DNA of 64,000 nucleotides. Origin: Methylovirgula ligni. GTDB lineage: Bacteria > Pseudomonadota > Alphaproteobacteria > Rhizobiales > Beijerinckiaceae. The notes beneath the pieces were generated by a model. That model was not told the DNA's origin. It ran no database searches and saw nothing but the letters and a program-made list of their open reading frames with translations. The position numbers and the translations under genes were made by a program. The first letter of the stretch is position 1. Every line of letters starts with the position of its first letter. Positions 26,067 through 34,629 of the stretch are shown piece after piece. The stretch lies in contig NZ_CP025086.1 of assembly GCF_004135935.1 (NCBI RefSeq), forward strand, positions 930,001 to 994,000, given 5' to 3'.

Positions 26067-27998
26067 TCACGCCCAGTCCTGCACACTGGGCCATCTGTGC
26101 AGGCTGGCCTCGATCGCGCCCCGCGTCTTGACGGTCGCTTTCCGAGCGTCGCCATGCACGTGTATGTCGGCGCGGATATGCCCCTCAGCGGCCTTGCCAG
26201 CCCCGCCGGATCCCGTTGCGCTAGACGCCGCCAAGCCAGTGGCCCGGCGATATTGGCCGTCCTCACCGCTCTTTAGAGCGCGTAGCGCTTGCGCATACTG
26301 CCTCGGGTGCGTCGACATAGATGCCCAGGCACCCAGCCCTTGCCTGTGCGCAATCCAAGACGCCATACGCTGCTGGTTCGTCTCTGAAAAGAGATCGTCC
26401 ATGTGAAGCCCGAGGGCCTTCATAGCCAGCCGCTGCGTGGCGTTCACAATCTGAAACGCACCTTTCGCGGACGAATTCGTAAGCTCGCCGATCCTCGTAT
26501 GCTTTCGAATCCAATCGCCCCACTCAAGCGATTGCGCCAACGTCATGCTCGTGAGCGGAACGGGCGACTTGGTGTAGCCAAGAGAAGTGTCGTATGCGCT
26601 CCCGTGCTTGCCCGTTCCTTCCGCCGAAATGATTGCGTCATAGAAGGCGTTCGGATCATGATAGGCGCCGCCGGAAGCAGAGCCGTCTAGCCTTCCAATC
26701 GCACGGCCGACAGCGACAGGATCGCCGCCGCTAGTCTCATAAGAGGCTTTGGCAAAACCGCCGCCGGCCGAAGACTGGTCGGCTTCGTTGCCGGCCATCA
26801 ACTCACGAAACGCCGCGAGCACGCCAGACTTCGTGCCGTCAGAAATTAGGCCGGCGAGGCCGGCGTCCGAGGCACGCATAACCGGGTCGCCGTAGGACGT
26901 TCTTTGGAACAATCCGTTTGAATTGCCCTCAAAGCTCGACGGGTGGTAGCCATAACGTCCAGAAGGCGCGGGATGGGGTGCCTGGGCTGGGGCGCTGCTG
27001 AGAAGATCGGCTTTCTGTTTCTCTGAAAGGCCGAGTTCGGTCATCACCGAGTTGGCGAACACCTTTGCAAGCTCACTTCCAAATCCGGTAACGTCGCCCG
27101 AACTCAGCGATCCCCAGAGCTTGTTGGGCTCACCCGGATTAGCCTTCTTGCCACCGAGGTCGTCCATCAAAGTACGGGCTTCATCGACGATGGAAGTCAT
27201 CTGCTTCAGAAAAGCAGGCCCGGTGCTATTCTCAAAGTTGTCGAGAGCATCATTAAACCCGATCTGCGCGTCCCTGAAAACTTGAGCCTGCTTAAGCAAA
27301 TCCTTGTTTATCGGGTCGAGCGCTTTGGCCTGCTTGTTAAACTCGTCCCAGAATCCCGTCGCACCATCGCGAAACAGCTTCTCAACATCATCCGGGTTGC
27401 TGAAAAACTCACCCGCAAGCTTCTTCTGCAATTGCGGATCAGCCCTCAACTTCGCGTCGTTGTTGAGGAAGTTAACAACGTCCTTCATGCGCTGCTCTGG
27501 ATTATCGCCAAGCAGCTTGTCAGCCAGCGTCGGCCAACGTTGCGCGAGCAATGCGTAAAGCTCACTAGTCCGACTCTCAAGGCCAGGCATTTGTGCCGAT
27601 AGGCTATTAAGAGCCGTATTCATCGCATCGGCGGAAACGCCAAAATGCTGGCCGGCATGACTCCAGGCGTTCAGCCAATCGACGCTTACGCCCGTCTCGC
27701 GCGCGAATTCCTTCATGTCGAGCGAACGCTGCCCAAGCTCGCGCATTTGCGCGACGACTGCAGCTAGGCCGCCCGCCGTAGCTAGACCACCAACCCCAAG
27801 GGCATCCATCATGCCAGCGACTGACGCGCCTTTTGTCGCGAAGTCCTTGGCCCCGTCGCCGAGCTTCTTCATTTGGTCGGTCGCCGCTTCCATGCCTGGG
27901 CTGACGCGAATTGAATTAAGCTGGTCGCGAATTTTTCGAAGTGCAGGACTCATGTTGTCCTGAACCTCGGCCTGCAACCTCAGTTTTTCGTCGGCCAT
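26067..27998 (-). CDS. Phage tail tape-measure-like protein with C-terminal lysozyme-like domain
   Basis: A 643-residue protein. The start (E-V-Q-D-N-M-S-P-A-L-R-K-I) and a hydrophobic A-G-G-L-A-A-V-V-A-Q segment are typical of tail tape measures. The middle is helical and low in conservation. Residues about 455-590 resemble a lysozyme/muramidase-like domain (F-Y-D-A-I-I-S-A-E-G-T-G and S-S-A-K-G-A-F-Q-I), with a candidate catalytic glutamate in S-A-E-G. The protein is short for a tape measure. No other tail genes are visible. It is the last gene of the long leftward operon. Confidence 0.65.
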   Translation of the reverse strand: MADEKLRLQAEVQDNMSPALRKIRDQLNSIRVSPGMEAATDQMKKLGDGAKDFATKGASVAGMMDALGVGGLATAGGLAAVVAQMRELGQRSLDMKEFARETGVSVDWLNAWSHAGQHFGVSADAMNTALNSLSAQMPGLESRTSELYALLAQRWPTLADKLLGDNPEQRMKDVVNFLNNDAKLRADPQLQKKLAGEFFSNPDDVEKLFRDGATGFWDEFNKQAKALDPINKDLLKQAQVFRDAQIGFNDALDNFENSTGPAFLKQMTSIVDEARTLMDDLGGKKANPGEPNKLWGSLSSGDVTGFGSELAKVFANSVMTELGLSEKQKADLLSSAPAQAPHPAPSGRYGYHPSSFEGNSNGLFQRTSYGDPVMRASDAGLAGLISDGTKSGVLAAFRELMAGNEADQSSAGGGFAKASYETSGGDPVAVGRAIGRLDGSASGGAYHDPNAFYDAIISAEGTGKHGSAYDTSLGYTKSPVPLTSMTLAQSLEWGDWIRKHTRIGELTNSSAKGAFQIVNATQRLAMKALGLHMDDLFSETNQQRMASWIAHRQGLGAWASMSTHPRQYAQALRALKSGEDGQYRRATGLAASSATGSGGAGKAAEGHIRADIHVHGDARKATVKTRGAIEASLHRWPSVQDWA

Positions 27999-28205
27999 TT
28001 ATTTGCGTCTCGATTCAAGTATGTCGTGCGGATCGTCGCTCAATCGGATATAATGTTCGTTGTCAGTAGTCGGCTGTTTCTCATCGTGAACACTGTCTTT
28101 GAAGACGGCGTTTGCCGCCGCGCGTACATCGTCGCGCCTCGCATACAACGGTCTGGTGAAGCGCCGGCTTATTGTCGGCGTCGAGTAGCCAATAGGCGCG
28201 CTCAT
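27999..28205 (-). CDS. Small hypothetical phage-type protein (68 aa)
   Basis: Not recognised. It has a charged, probably helical middle (D-D-V-R-A-A-A-N-A-V-F-K-D). Its start overlaps the protease stop by four bases and its stop is directly followed by the tape-measure-like gene, so it is translated in one operon with both. In tailed phages this place often holds small tail-assembly proteins. Confidence 0.55.
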   Translation of the reverse strand: MSAPIGYSTPTISRRFTRPLYARRDDVRAAANAVFKDSVHDEKQPTTDNEHYIRLSDDPHDILESRRK

Positions 28206-28939
28206 GCCCGTCTGCCTTTGAGCAACGCCCGCGCCTCGCGCGCGCCGGCCTCGACCTCGCGCTTGTCGATTTTTCCGACTTTGGGAACCGGCGTCATGCG
28301 GCCTATCGACCCGAGCACCGCGCGTGCTTCGGATGCGCCCTTCGCTTCGGCGCTAGTGCGCGTCGCTTGAAGAAGGCGCGTCGCCTCGGCCGCACCACGC
28401 TGCATTGGCGACAAACGTTGCGAGGGTCGCTTGCGGCCAGCCGACCTGATCTGTGCGCCGGCATCCGCAGGAATTGGCACCGCGCTAACCTCAAGCGGTT
28501 CCCAATCGCTGATTTCGACCACGTCCGGCTCGCCGTTCTCACCTTCGATGCGCGTGCTGCTGTGAATGAGATAGCCGACACTGATATTCTTGATCACGCC
28601 TTCTCGAATTTTAGAAATCGTGTCGCTGTCGCCCGCAGCAGAGGACAGCTTGATGGTCGCCAACCCTTTGCCATCTTCAATCCGAGCCGAGCCTGCGACA
28701 ACAACGCCAATAACGTCGTCAAGACTGTCTGATTTGTGAACGCCTAGAAACGGCGCGCCGCTGTTGAGTCGGTCTAGGCGGACGTTGCCTTCGCCCATCA
28801 AAAGCCTTTCAATGAAAGGCCCCTCATAGTCTTCGCGTAAAACGTCCGCGCCGACGCTCCACGTGATATCGATCGTGTTGGCATCGGCGTCGTAACTCGC
28901 CGACCTTATCTTTGCGGGGCTAAATTTCGTATTTTTCAT
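28202..28939 (-). CDS. Phage prohead protease (HK97/U35-type)
   Basis: A 245-residue protein with the fold and catalytic pair of capsid maturation proteases: H68 in A-P-F-L-G-V-H-K-S and S120 in G-V-I-K-N-I-S-V-G-Y. The C-terminal part (about 160-245) is basic and helical, like a scaffold region. The start at 28939 has GAGAAAG upstream. Remarkably, no major capsid protein follows it in the element, so its substrate is unclear; it could act on a helper phage's capsid. Confidence 0.82.
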   Translation of the reverse strand: MKNTKFSPAKIRSASYDADANTIDITWSVGADVLREDYEGPFIERLLMGEGNVRLDRLNSGAPFLGVHKSDSLDDVIGVVVAGSARIEDGKGLATIKLSSAAGDSDTISKIREGVIKNISVGYLIHSSTRIEGENGEPDVVEISDWEPLEVSAVPIPADAGAQIRSAGRKRPSQRLSPMQRGAAEATRLLQATRTSAEAKGASEARAVLGSIGRMTPVPKVGKIDKREVEAGAREARALLKGRRA

Positions 28940-28950
28940 TTTGTACTTTC

Positions 28951-29679
28951 TCAATTCGCTTCGAGGTTGTGCGAGTGCACTTCCGTATACTCGCGCGGCG
29001 TGCCCCAATCACTCGGTGGCAACGTGATCCGCCGCGTTCCATCCGGCAGCGTGCGTCCGCTAAGCTTTTCGCCAGCAAGGGGTCGCGCGCGAGGCATGAA
29101 CGGCGTGGCTGGTGTGGGCGTCGTCTCGGCATCTTCCGGCTCGGGCTCGCCGCGCGACCAGATATAACCATGTTCATCATGCGCGCTGGGCAGAACGACG
29201 CAGCCGCCTATATAGAGGCCGCGAACGTCAAATAAGGGCGAATACAGTGGCCGGTTTTCGCTTGCCACATTGATGGCATCGGCGTGCGTCGCAATTTCGC
29301 GCAACACCTCGACAACGGCTGCGGCTCGGCGGCCGTATTCATCAACGAGCTTCTTGATTTCCGCCTCAGCGGCGAGGCCGGCATCATAAAGGGCTTTGCG
29401 ACGGCTTTCCTTCGCCCTTGCATTGGCGGCGATAAGGGCGGCTTTCGCCTGCTCAAGACGAGCCTGGGCGCGCAGCTTCGAGCGCTTCAATCGATCTATT
29501 TGAAGGGAGGCTTCCTCGAACTTGGAGTCGTCCGGATCGAGCGCCAGCCTGGGTAGCGCCGCTTCGGCGCTGGCGATCCTGGCTTTAATGTCCGCAAACT
29601 CTAAAGCGGCTTCGCTAACGGCGCGCTCGGCGTCGGCGACGCTCGGCTCAGCGGCTGGCGCGGGTTTGAGTTTTGTCAT
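28951..29679 (-). CDS. Coiled-coil phage protein of unknown function
   Basis: Not recognised. The 242-residue product has a long helical coiled-coil (about 20-130, rich in A, E, K and R). A short globular domain with V-R-G-L-Y-I-G-G-C-V follows, then a proline/threonine-rich linker (E-T-T-P-T-P-A-T-P) and a C-terminal W-G-T-P-R-E-Y. The start at 29679 has a GAGGAA site; the frame reaches 29748. It lies between the terminase-like protein and the prohead protease, where portal or scaffold genes sit in phages, but it does not look like a portal. Confidence 0.6.
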   Translation of the reverse strand: MTKLKPAPAAEPSVADAERAVSEAALEFADIKARIASAEAALPRLALDPDDSKFEEASLQIDRLKRSKLRAQARLEQAKAALIAANARAKESRRKALYDAGLAAEAEIKKLVDEYGRRAAAVVEVLREIATHADAINVASENRPLYSPLFDVRGLYIGGCVVLPSAHDEHGYIWSRGEPEPEDAETTPTPATPFMPRARPLAGEKLSGRTLPDGTRRITLPPSDWGTPREYTEVHSHNLEAN

Positions 29680-29817
29680 TCGTTCCTCGTGAATGGGAAA
29701 GGGTGCAGGTCGTTCGGGCCTTGTCCGCAAAACGTATGTCAGGGGCACGGAGGCCAGATTCCCGTTGTTCGGCGGACCTGCGGCGCCGTCCGAAAGGTTG
29801 CCCCTAATTAGTGGGCG

Positions 29818-29964
29818 CTACTTCGTGCCGGCCTCGACCAGCCGGGCGATTACGGCGCGGCGAAGCTTTTCAAGGTTCTTTCGCTTCGCAGCCTCAATGG
29901 CGGCGCGAGCCTCTTCGCGGATGGCGGCCTGCTCGGCCTCGGTGTAGCGCTTTTGATTATTCAT
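29818..29964 (-). CDS. Small basic helical protein (48 aa)
   Basis: Not recognised. It is an arginine- and alanine-rich helix (E-A-R-A-A-I-E-A-A-K-R-K-N) beginning M-N-N-Q-K-R-Y. Its start overlaps the preceding terminase-like gene by eight bases. Ribosome binding site weak; a longer form from 30015 is possible. Confidence 0.45.
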   Translation of the reverse strand: MNNQKRYTEAEQAAIREEARAAIEAAKRKNLEKLRRAVIARLVEAGTK

Positions 29965-30535
29965 CTGTTTCAAGCTGTTCCTCTCCAATGTCGGCCTCGG
30001 CACCCGCGTCGTCATCGGGCGGCTCGCCGCGGCAAGTCATTGCCCATTTCTCATTCAGAAGCTGCTGCGCGACCCGCATGGCGCGATTGATTTCGTCCTC
30101 GATGAGTTGGCGAATGTCGTGTGGGCTGTTCATCAGCGAAGCGCGGCCGGCGCATTTGACAGCGACATTGTTGAGTCCTGCTCGCAGGGCCTGAGCGAAA
30201 TCGGACATATTTTCGTTCGCGTCGGCGACGAGGACGACCGCCCGCAAGCGCTCATCAAGATCGACTTCGGCCATTCTCGCCTGGGCGACGGATTTGCGGC
30301 GGTCGGCCTCGTCTTTGGAAATCTTGCCATCCGGCGACAAAAGGCCAGAAACCGCATCGTCGACGGCGCGCGCAATCCGCCACGCGACAACGTCCGGAAG
30401 CGACAACTGCCACTCTTTTTTGGTGCTGCGGTCGGCACGAGAGACAACCGGGCAACCGCGCGAAATCCAGTTTGAAACGGTGCTTCGATTTACGCCGAGA
30501 AGAGCGGCGGTCTGAATCAGACTATGCGTAGGAAT
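29957..30535 (-). CDS. Terminase small-subunit-like (Nu1-type) protein, probably from an ATT start
   Basis: Reading from ATT at 30535, a perfect AAGGAG lies seven bases upstream and the product starts with a DNA-binding HTH: L-I-Q-T-A-A-L-L-G-V-N-R-S-T-V-S-N-W. That is typical of Nu1-like terminase small subunits, which bind phage cos/pac sites. A TTG at 30406 would give 149 residues without the HTH. The ATG at 30542 is out of frame and immediately adjoins AAGGAG. So an AUU initiation (192 aa), or a sequencing frameshift, is likely. The C-terminal end is acidic. No large terminase follows. Confidence 0.65.
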   Translation of the reverse strand: MPTHSLIQTAALLGVNRSTVSNWISRGCPVVSRADRSTKKEWQLSLPDVVAWRIARAVDDAVSGLLSPDGKISKDEADRRKSVAQARMAEVDLDERLRAVVLVADANENMSDFAQALRAGLNNVAVKCAGRASLMNSPHDIRQLIEDEINRAMRVAQQLLNEKWAMTCRGEPPDDDAGAEADIGEEQLETDE

Positions 30536-30550
30536 GCGGCATCTCCTTTC

Positions 30551-30701
30551 GAAGAAAAATATTCCTGATCAATGAGTTGGATATGTTGATGCTGTATTCA
30601 CAAAAAATTTCTGTGCAACAGATGCCAATCGAGGTGGTGCGTCGCCCGGGGTGGTACCGGCCCTGAGGGGGAACCAGGAAGGCCGGGGGGGGGGGTAGCC
30701 A
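30551..30701. other. Gap with an 11-base G run
   Basis: Between the terminase-like and MerR-like genes. It includes a G11 tract at 30685-30695, just after the MerR stop codon, and many short C- and G-rich runs. No gene is convincing. The homopolymer could be polymorphic or a sequencing error. Confidence 0.5.
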
Positions 30702-31199
30702 CTAGCCAACGTGCAGTTTCTTGCCATTGCGATAGAGCGCGCCCGCTGGCAGCTTTGGCGCCGACCCACCAGACGCAAGCGCAGCATCAACCTGAGCAAC
30801 GACGGTATTGACGTTCAACGCCACCACCCCGTGATCTCTGGAAAACATTCCGGCCATCAACGACTCGAATTCTTCGCGCGTGTGAGCGTTGACGACTCGC
30901 GCGCAATCGCTGTCGATCACAAGGAATGTTTTGCCCTCTTGGTGAAGCTGCGCACGCGGCCGGTACTTGGAGCGCTCATCTGAAAATACGGACGCGGCCT
31001 TCGCGGCTTCGGCGACGGGCAAGCCGATGCGCGTCAACTCGTGAACGATAGCGATGCGGTCCACATCCCGAATGCCGAAGGCTCGGTGATTGCCCTTACC
31101 GCTACGCGGAGCAGGAATAATTCCGCGATCGAGCCAATCGCTGAGCGTTCGCGCGTTCATTCCGACAGCATCGGCGGTTTGTGCAAGCTTATAGGACAT
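30702..31199 (-). CDS. MerR-type HTH regulator
   Basis: A 165-residue protein with an N-terminal MerR-like winged HTH: Y-K-L-A-Q-T-A-D-A-V-G-M-N-A-R-T-L-S-D-W and the wing G-N-H-R-A-F. A C-terminal domain of about 85 residues has no metal-binding cysteines, except one C in S-D-C-A. It resembles regulators of some prophages. The promoter region includes a run of A/T just upstream of the start at 31200-31230. Target unknown. Confidence 0.68.
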   Translation of the reverse strand: MSYKLAQTADAVGMNARTLSDWLDRGIIPAPRSGKGNHRAFGIRDVDRIAIVHELTRIGLPVAEAAKAASVFSDERSKYRPRAQLHQEGKTFLVIDSDCARVVNAHTREEFESLMAGMFSRDHGVVALNVNTVVAQVDAALASGGSAPKLPAGALYRNGKKLHVG

Positions 31200-31222
31200 T
31201 GGCGTTTCCAGTTTTATTTAGG

Positions 31223-31253
31223 CGAATAAAAGCGCCGATCCCGAAGGATCGGC
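31223..31253 (-). terminator. Intrinsic terminator upstream of the MerR-like gene
   Basis: On the minus strand GCCGATCC-TTCG-GGATCGGC (31234-31253) is followed by GCTTTTATTC. The tetraloop hairpin with a T-run is a normal terminator. It ends the transcript of the 317-residue gene and so separates regulator and morphogenesis-type genes from the replication genes. Confidence 0.75.
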
Positions 31254-31469
31254 AGTTGCGCGCGACAGAAAAGGTTAAAAAAGCCGCGCGAGGAAAGGTG
31301 GCCGCTCGTTCATCCGGAGTCGGCCAGCGCCGCGTTAGACGGCGCAATGTCAGGGAGTCGCGGCGACGCTCGTGATTTCGCCGCCGCAACTGCAACCATC
31401 GAGGCCGTCGACGAGGAAGAAGAAAACGGCCTCATATATATACGTTGCGAGACTGCAAGAAGGGACGCG

Positions 31470-32423
31470 CTACCCTTTAGCGAGCGCCGCCTTCAATTCA
31501 GCACAAGACTCAAGGACTAGCTGCTTCCCCCGGCGCTCGGCGTTCTTGCCTAGAAAGCCGAACGCCGCGCCAACCTCGGCGAAGTTCTGGGCCTCGATCG
31601 CTATGTCGAGAGCTTTAACCGTGTGCCTGCTGAGCTTCCCTCGAAGATGCGCCGCTTCTTGCAACGCCCCCTGTCGACGAGAAATTCCGTCATTCTCAGG
31701 GCCAGCTTGCCTTGCATCTGGGTTGCTGCGCACGCGCCCGGTATAAAAGATCTCGCGGGGATCCGCAGGCCGCCAAGGAAATGCTGGTTCGTTATCGTTG
31801 GCGACAGGCGGCAAGTTCCAGCGTTTGCGGGCCTCATCAAGAGGCACGTCGCGGGTAACGCCGAGACTCGCCGCCAAATCGCGCAGAGCACGCCGCCTAG
31901 GGCTTTCCGGGGCGCCAATGCCCGGTGGCGTAAAGCGCGGATCATGCCGCTCAGCGGGCGCGACAGGTGTTCCTTGCACATACGCGAGCAGATACTTCAG
32001 CGCCGCGATTGCGACCTTCCGATCCTCGTCGCGTTCCTGCTCGGCGCCATACGGCGTGCCGTAATCGTCTTTTTTCCAGAGCTTCAGGGCGGCTTTGGTA
32101 CCGCCTTCCTCAACCGCATTCATGATCTCATTGACGGTGGGCCGGATTTCCCATTCTGCCTCAACGTCGCGAACGTTGAGCGCGACGCCGTCTTCGTCGA
32201 CATGACGTTCATTGTCGTTATCGGGCGCGCACCATGCCGACGAGTCGGGATTTGACAGCCGCCGCCAATCGAGCAGTGGCCGCAGTTCGTCAGCGAGGTC
32301 GCGGTGGCGCGGTCGCTCAACGTGCCTCGGTGCCGGCGTGATATCGGAGTCGTTTTTGGGCAGCGCCTTCATAATTTTTGCTGTGTCATCCGCGTGGTCG
32401 CGCGGCGTGCGCAATTGCGCCAT
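31470..32423 (-). CDS. Hypothetical protein of the element (317 aa)
   Basis: Not recognised. It is a polar protein with many D-N-D-N, W-R-R and P-P segments (C-A-P-D-N-D-N-E, V-A-N-D-N-E-P). Predicted helices lie at about 90-130 and at the C-terminus (A-L-D-I-A-I-E-A-Q-N-F-A-E-V-G). No domain is evident. Such linker-rich proteins often sit downstream of replication genes in alphaproteobacterial prophages. Confidence 0.55.
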   Translation of the reverse strand: MAQLRTPRDHADDTAKIMKALPKNDSDITPAPRHVERPRHRDLADELRPLLDWRRLSNPDSSAWCAPDNDNERHVDEDGVALNVRDVEAEWEIRPTVNEIMNAVEEGGTKAALKLWKKDDYGTPYGAEQERDEDRKVAIAALKYLLAYVQGTPVAPAERHDPRFTPPGIGAPESPRRRALRDLAASLGVTRDVPLDEARKRWNLPPVANDNEPAFPWRPADPREIFYTGRVRSNPDARQAGPENDGISRRQGALQEAAHLRGKLSRHTVKALDIAIEAQNFAEVGAAFGFLGKNAERRGKQLVLESCAELKAALAKG

Positions 32424-32670
32424 CGTTTAAATCTCCTCGTCTAGACAAATTAGCGGCTAATGCGGCAGGGCCTTTGGCCCGGTGAGCGGCGCCTCTGGGC
32501 GAGTCGCCCATGTGGTGGCCGGCCAGGTTGAAGCCCGGTTGCTGAAGCGTGCCGGCCTTCGCACTCGGCAAGGTTTCGTTCTTGCTTTCTGGGCTGGAAC
32601 TTCCAGCGCCTCCAACGGCGTTGGGGTGTTCCAACCCAACCGGGGGTATAAGGGGGTTGGAGCACACCCC

Positions 32671-32724
32671 CCGTTGGAAGCGTTGGAAGGGCGTTGGAAG
32701 GGCGTTGGAAGCGTTAGTTGGAAG
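32671..32724 (+). repeat. Five GTTGGAAG iterons
   Basis: GTTGGAAG occurs at 32673, 32682, 32693, 32704 and 32717, in direct orientation with starts 9, 11, 11 and 13 bases apart. Additional TCCAAC/GTTGGG pairs lie just left of it (32610-32660). The last repeat overlaps the 3' end of the RepA-like ATPase gene. Iterons next to a replication gene are typical of a replication origin; in this element the array would be a candidate origin. Function is inferred. Confidence 0.6.
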
Positions 32725-34003
32725 GCACGCGATCCGGCCCAAAATTCTCCGATGCAACGATCAGTCTGCTCCGAAGCTTCGAAGGTGGTCCTTCCTTCAC
32801 GATCTGGATCTTCTCGGCGTCGAGAAGCCGCTGCAATGCGCCCGTTAGATCACTCTTCGACACGCCCTTCGCGTCGGGATGCTTCGCCATAACGGTGGGC
32901 GCATATAATTGACTTGGGCTTGGACTGAGGCACCGTCCTTGCCGAGTGAGCTTTGACAGCAACTCTAGGAAAATCCCGTCAGTGCGCTTGTCGAGTATCG
33001 CGCGGGCTGGATTGGTCTGGGTGCCATCGTCCGCGACGAAGCGGCCACGATCCCAGCGCAGCGCTATCTTTCCGCCTTTCGGGCCGAAGTTGGCCTTCAT
33101 GGTCGTGAGCACGCGGGCGTCAGGGTCGGCGTCCTTCTCGGCTGCGGCCGTCAGGTACAGGCGGCTGCGCACCGCCCCGTTCCACGCCGTAGAGCCGGAA
33201 AGGCCGGTGCCGGTCGTCATGCCTTGCACCGAGGGATGACTCAAGAGAAGTACCGCGCAATCAAGCGTCATCGCGAGGCGATGCAAGGCACCGACGAATT
33301 GCTTGACCTGGACTCGCTTCACCTCGTCGCCGCCGAAGAAGTCCACGCTGGTATCAAGAACGACAAGCGCGGGCATGAATGCGCAAATCTCGTCGATCAC
33401 CGGCTGCAGCAACGGTGTCTCTGTTAATTTGCCCCGGTGCTCGGCCATGAGCAAGGCGTCGCGATCCGCCAGAGACATCAAACGAAACTCTGATAGTTCG
33501 GAAAAAGAACGACCAAAGCCTTCCAGGATCGCCACCATGCGGCGGTGAAATTCATCGGGCTCGTCCTCGGCGCCGATGTAGAGACACCGGCCGGCGCTGG
33601 GCTTCGTGTCACCCCACGCGGCGCAATCAAGCGCGGTGGCCATGCCTATCTGCAGGGCGAGAAGCGTCTTGCCTGTGCCGCCGTCGCCAGACAGCAGCGT
33701 CACAGTACGGCTTGGTATCAGGCCCGGAAGAAGCCACTGGCGCTCGGGAACGGGCTGGCCCTGCCAGTCGGTTGGATTGATGACCAACAGCGGTTCGGGC
33801 TGAGGGCCGGCAGAAGATTCAGGTTGCGGATTATTGTCGTTCGCCGGCCCGCGATCCTCGTCTGTTTTCTCGTATTCCGGGAACTCGCTTTCGAAGTCCA
33901 GATCTTCACCGCGCAAGGGGATATCGGACGGATCGATCCATTCAAATGGGGTTGCTCGAATCGGCGAGGGTTCTTTGGTCTCAGGATGCGTTGCTGTATG
34001 CAT
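32714..34003 (-). CDS. RepA-like AAA ATPase/helicase
   Basis: A 429-residue protein with Walker A GDGGTGKT (106-113) and Walker B A-L-V-V-L-D-T-S, of the RecA-type family (AAA_25) to which RSF1010 RepA-like helicases belong. Motif G-G-T-G-K-T is followed by a C-terminal winged-helix-like region (about 340-429: K-G-V-S-K-S-D-L-T-G-A-L). It probably drives replication of the excised element. Its start overlaps the upstream 91-residue gene, and GTTGGAAG iterons lie at its 3' end. Confidence 0.82.
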   Translation of the reverse strand: MHTATHPETKEPSPIRATPFEWIDPSDIPLRGEDLDFESEFPEYEKTDEDRGPANDNNPQPESSAGPQPEPLLVINPTDWQGQPVPERQWLLPGLIPSRTVTLLSGDGGTGKTLLALQIGMATALDCAAWGDTKPSAGRCLYIGAEDEPDEFHRRMVAILEGFGRSFSELSEFRLMSLADRDALLMAEHRGKLTETPLLQPVIDEICAFMPALVVLDTSVDFFGGDEVKRVQVKQFVGALHRLAMTLDCAVLLLSHPSVQGMTTGTGLSGSTAWNGAVRSRLYLTAAAEKDADPDARVLTTMKANFGPKGGKIALRWDRGRFVADDGTQTNPARAILDKRTDGIFLELLSKLTRQGRCLSPSPSQLYAPTVMAKHPDAKGVSKSDLTGALQRLLDAEKIQIVKEGPPSKLRSRLIVASENFGPDRVPSN

Positions 34004-34256
34004 TGACTTGGCGGTCCATAAGATTGTTGAGGGATTCAGAAGCTAAGGCAGTGAGCGCCTTGGCAAGCTCGGTACTGAAAGTGGCACACCGGCTACCGCC
34101 AGCCGATGGCGCATAGACAAGGCGTCGGCCCGAATCGGTTTCGACAAGTCGCACGCCGACGAGTCGCAAATCGTCGGTTATTTGAACGCTAAATTTAGCA
34201 ATATCGCGCACTCCGGCGCTTCCGCCTCGCGCGCGCTCGATAGATAAAAGCTTCAT
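33981..34256 (-). CDS. Hypothetical protein (91 aa)
   Basis: Not recognised. A beta-rich part (F-S-V-Q-I-T-D-D-L-R-L-V-G-V-R-L-V) is followed by a helix. The start at 34256 has AGGAACT upstream; the frame extends to 34334 without a site. It overlaps the ATPase start by 23 bases and belongs to the replication operon. Confidence 0.6.
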   Translation of the reverse strand: MKLLSIERARGGSAGVRDIAKFSVQITDDLRLVGVRLVETDSGRRLVYAPSAGGSRCATFSTELAKALTALASESLNNLMDRQVNAYSNAS

Positions 34257-34267
34257 TTTAGTTCCTG

Positions 34268-34456
34268 TCAGGCGGCCAACTTGGCTTGCCATTGATCTTT
34301 TCGTTCGAAATAAAAGTCGTCGTCTCGCTCGCACAGGACAAAGCCACGCCGATCCATTTCGGCGACCGCTAGCGCAACGCGCTTGTCAGTTTCGTTCAAA
34401 CGCGGATCGGCAAGCACACTGATTTCCCATGCGCGACGTCGACTGCGATTGCCCAT
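34268..34456 (-). CDS. Hypothetical protein (62 aa)
   Basis: Not recognised. It begins M-G-N-R-S-R-R-R-A-W with a GGAG site six bases upstream. It contains E-T-D-K-R-V-A-L-A-V-A-E and the end F-Y-F-E-R-K-D-Q-W. It may be a small DNA-binding or regulatory protein. It precedes the 91-residue gene by 11 bases. Confidence 0.5.
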   Translation of the reverse strand: MGNRSRRRAWEISVLADPRLNETDKRVALAVAEMDRRGFVLCERDDDFYFERKDQWQAKLAA

Positions 34457-34629
34457 GTTCGACTCCAATTTAGGGATTGCGCGCCGCAATGCGCGCCGTT
34501 GGTTCCGCATACGCGAAAACTCATAAAAAACTTCAAAAAACGCGCGGTTTTCTCTGGGAGGAATCCCGCCGCCGCGCACCCGCTCTAAGGGTGACAGATG
34601 CGAAATGGCGCGGCAGCGGAAACTCTGGG

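Noticed and set aside
30569-30799. 76-codon minus-strand frame after the MerR-like gene
   Set aside because: Overlaps the MerR gene in another frame and runs through the G11 tract; no support.
32386-32757. 123-codon minus-strand frame across the iterons
   Set aside because: Overlaps the ATPase 3' end and iteron repeats, no ribosome binding site, repeats give artificial peptide.
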